Part shown: positions 1 to 64,000 of the stretch, piece after piece | Layout: each line of letters starts with the position of its first letter | How positions within the stretch are numbered: position 1 is the first letter of the stretch | Source of the DNA: Glandiceps talaboti | Taxonomy: Eukaryota > Hemichordata > Enteropneusta > Spengelidae | Assembly (NCBI RefSeq): GCF_964340395.1 | Contig: NC_135559.1 | Coordinates: forward strand, 4,814,501-4,878,500 | Reading direction: 5' to 3' | Length of the DNA: 64,000 bases | Notes under the pieces: generated by a model | What the model was told of the DNA's origin: nothing | The model's input: the letters and a program-made list of their open reading frames with translations, nothing else | Databases searched by the model: none | Program-made: the position numbers and the translations under genes

Positions 1-63802
<63,802 letters not shown>

Positions 63803-64000
63803 CTGCAAGTAAACAAACAAGTAACCTTATTATGAATGTCTCCGTTCAGAAAAGTCCTCGGAATAGAATTAAAACATCAATATTCTGTAGAGTTGGGAGG
63901 GCAACAATATAAGGGATTCAAACTGACCTTTTCAACAAATAGCACCCTCTAGTGGCATGAAATAGATAGAGTTGACATATTAAAATATTCATATATAAAA

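Overview
The window is intron-rich, AT-rich animal nuclear DNA with no bacterial features. It lies almost entirely inside one minus-strand gene. I identify the gene as CASK (lin-2/caki), a membrane-associated guanylate-kinase scaffold, by joining thirteen short exons whose reading phases fit each other at every junction. Together they give 557 codons with no stop: the tail of the CaMK-like domain, two L27 domains, PDZ, SH3, the basic hook and most of the guanylate-kinase-like domain. The 5' end (kinase domain exons) lies beyond base 64000. The last roughly 57 codons lie beyond base 1.

Layout along the minus strand, high to low coordinate: CaMK tail (63.7 kb, 60.5 kb); L27 exons (56.0, 28.6, 25.2, 19.9 kb), with a 27.2-kb intron inside the first L27 module; PDZ (19.9 and 19.0 kb); a 12.8-kb intron; then a compact cluster of SH3, hook and GK exons (6.0 to 3.5 kb) and one more GK exon at 0.7 kb. 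The PDZ exon joins directly to the SH3 exon without the vertebrate linker, as I recall for fly Caki. The host is probably an invertebrate bilaterian, likely marine. I cannot choose between deuterostome and spiralian.

The rest is intron DNA with many repeats. It holds long microsatellites and more than a dozen minisatellites. Foldback elements include a TTAA-flanked element at 12.9-13.4 kb, a 28-bp perfect palindrome at the centre of another at 14.15 kb, and one with 59-bp perfect arms at 59.7-59.9 kb. There is a TA-flanked Tigger/pogo-like element (22.57-23.77 kb), a dead 3' fragment of a CR1/L2-type LINE (20.5-20.9 kb) and three copies of a tRNA-like SINE. At least three small dispersed inverted-repeat families recur across the introns. 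I did not recognise these from memory, and they are the best candidates for undescribed material.

The only other plausible coding sequence is a 101-codon open exon with a good donor at 42.1-42.4 kb on the minus strand, inside the giant intron. I do not recognise its product. I found no RNA genes, CRISPR arrays or clear promoters.
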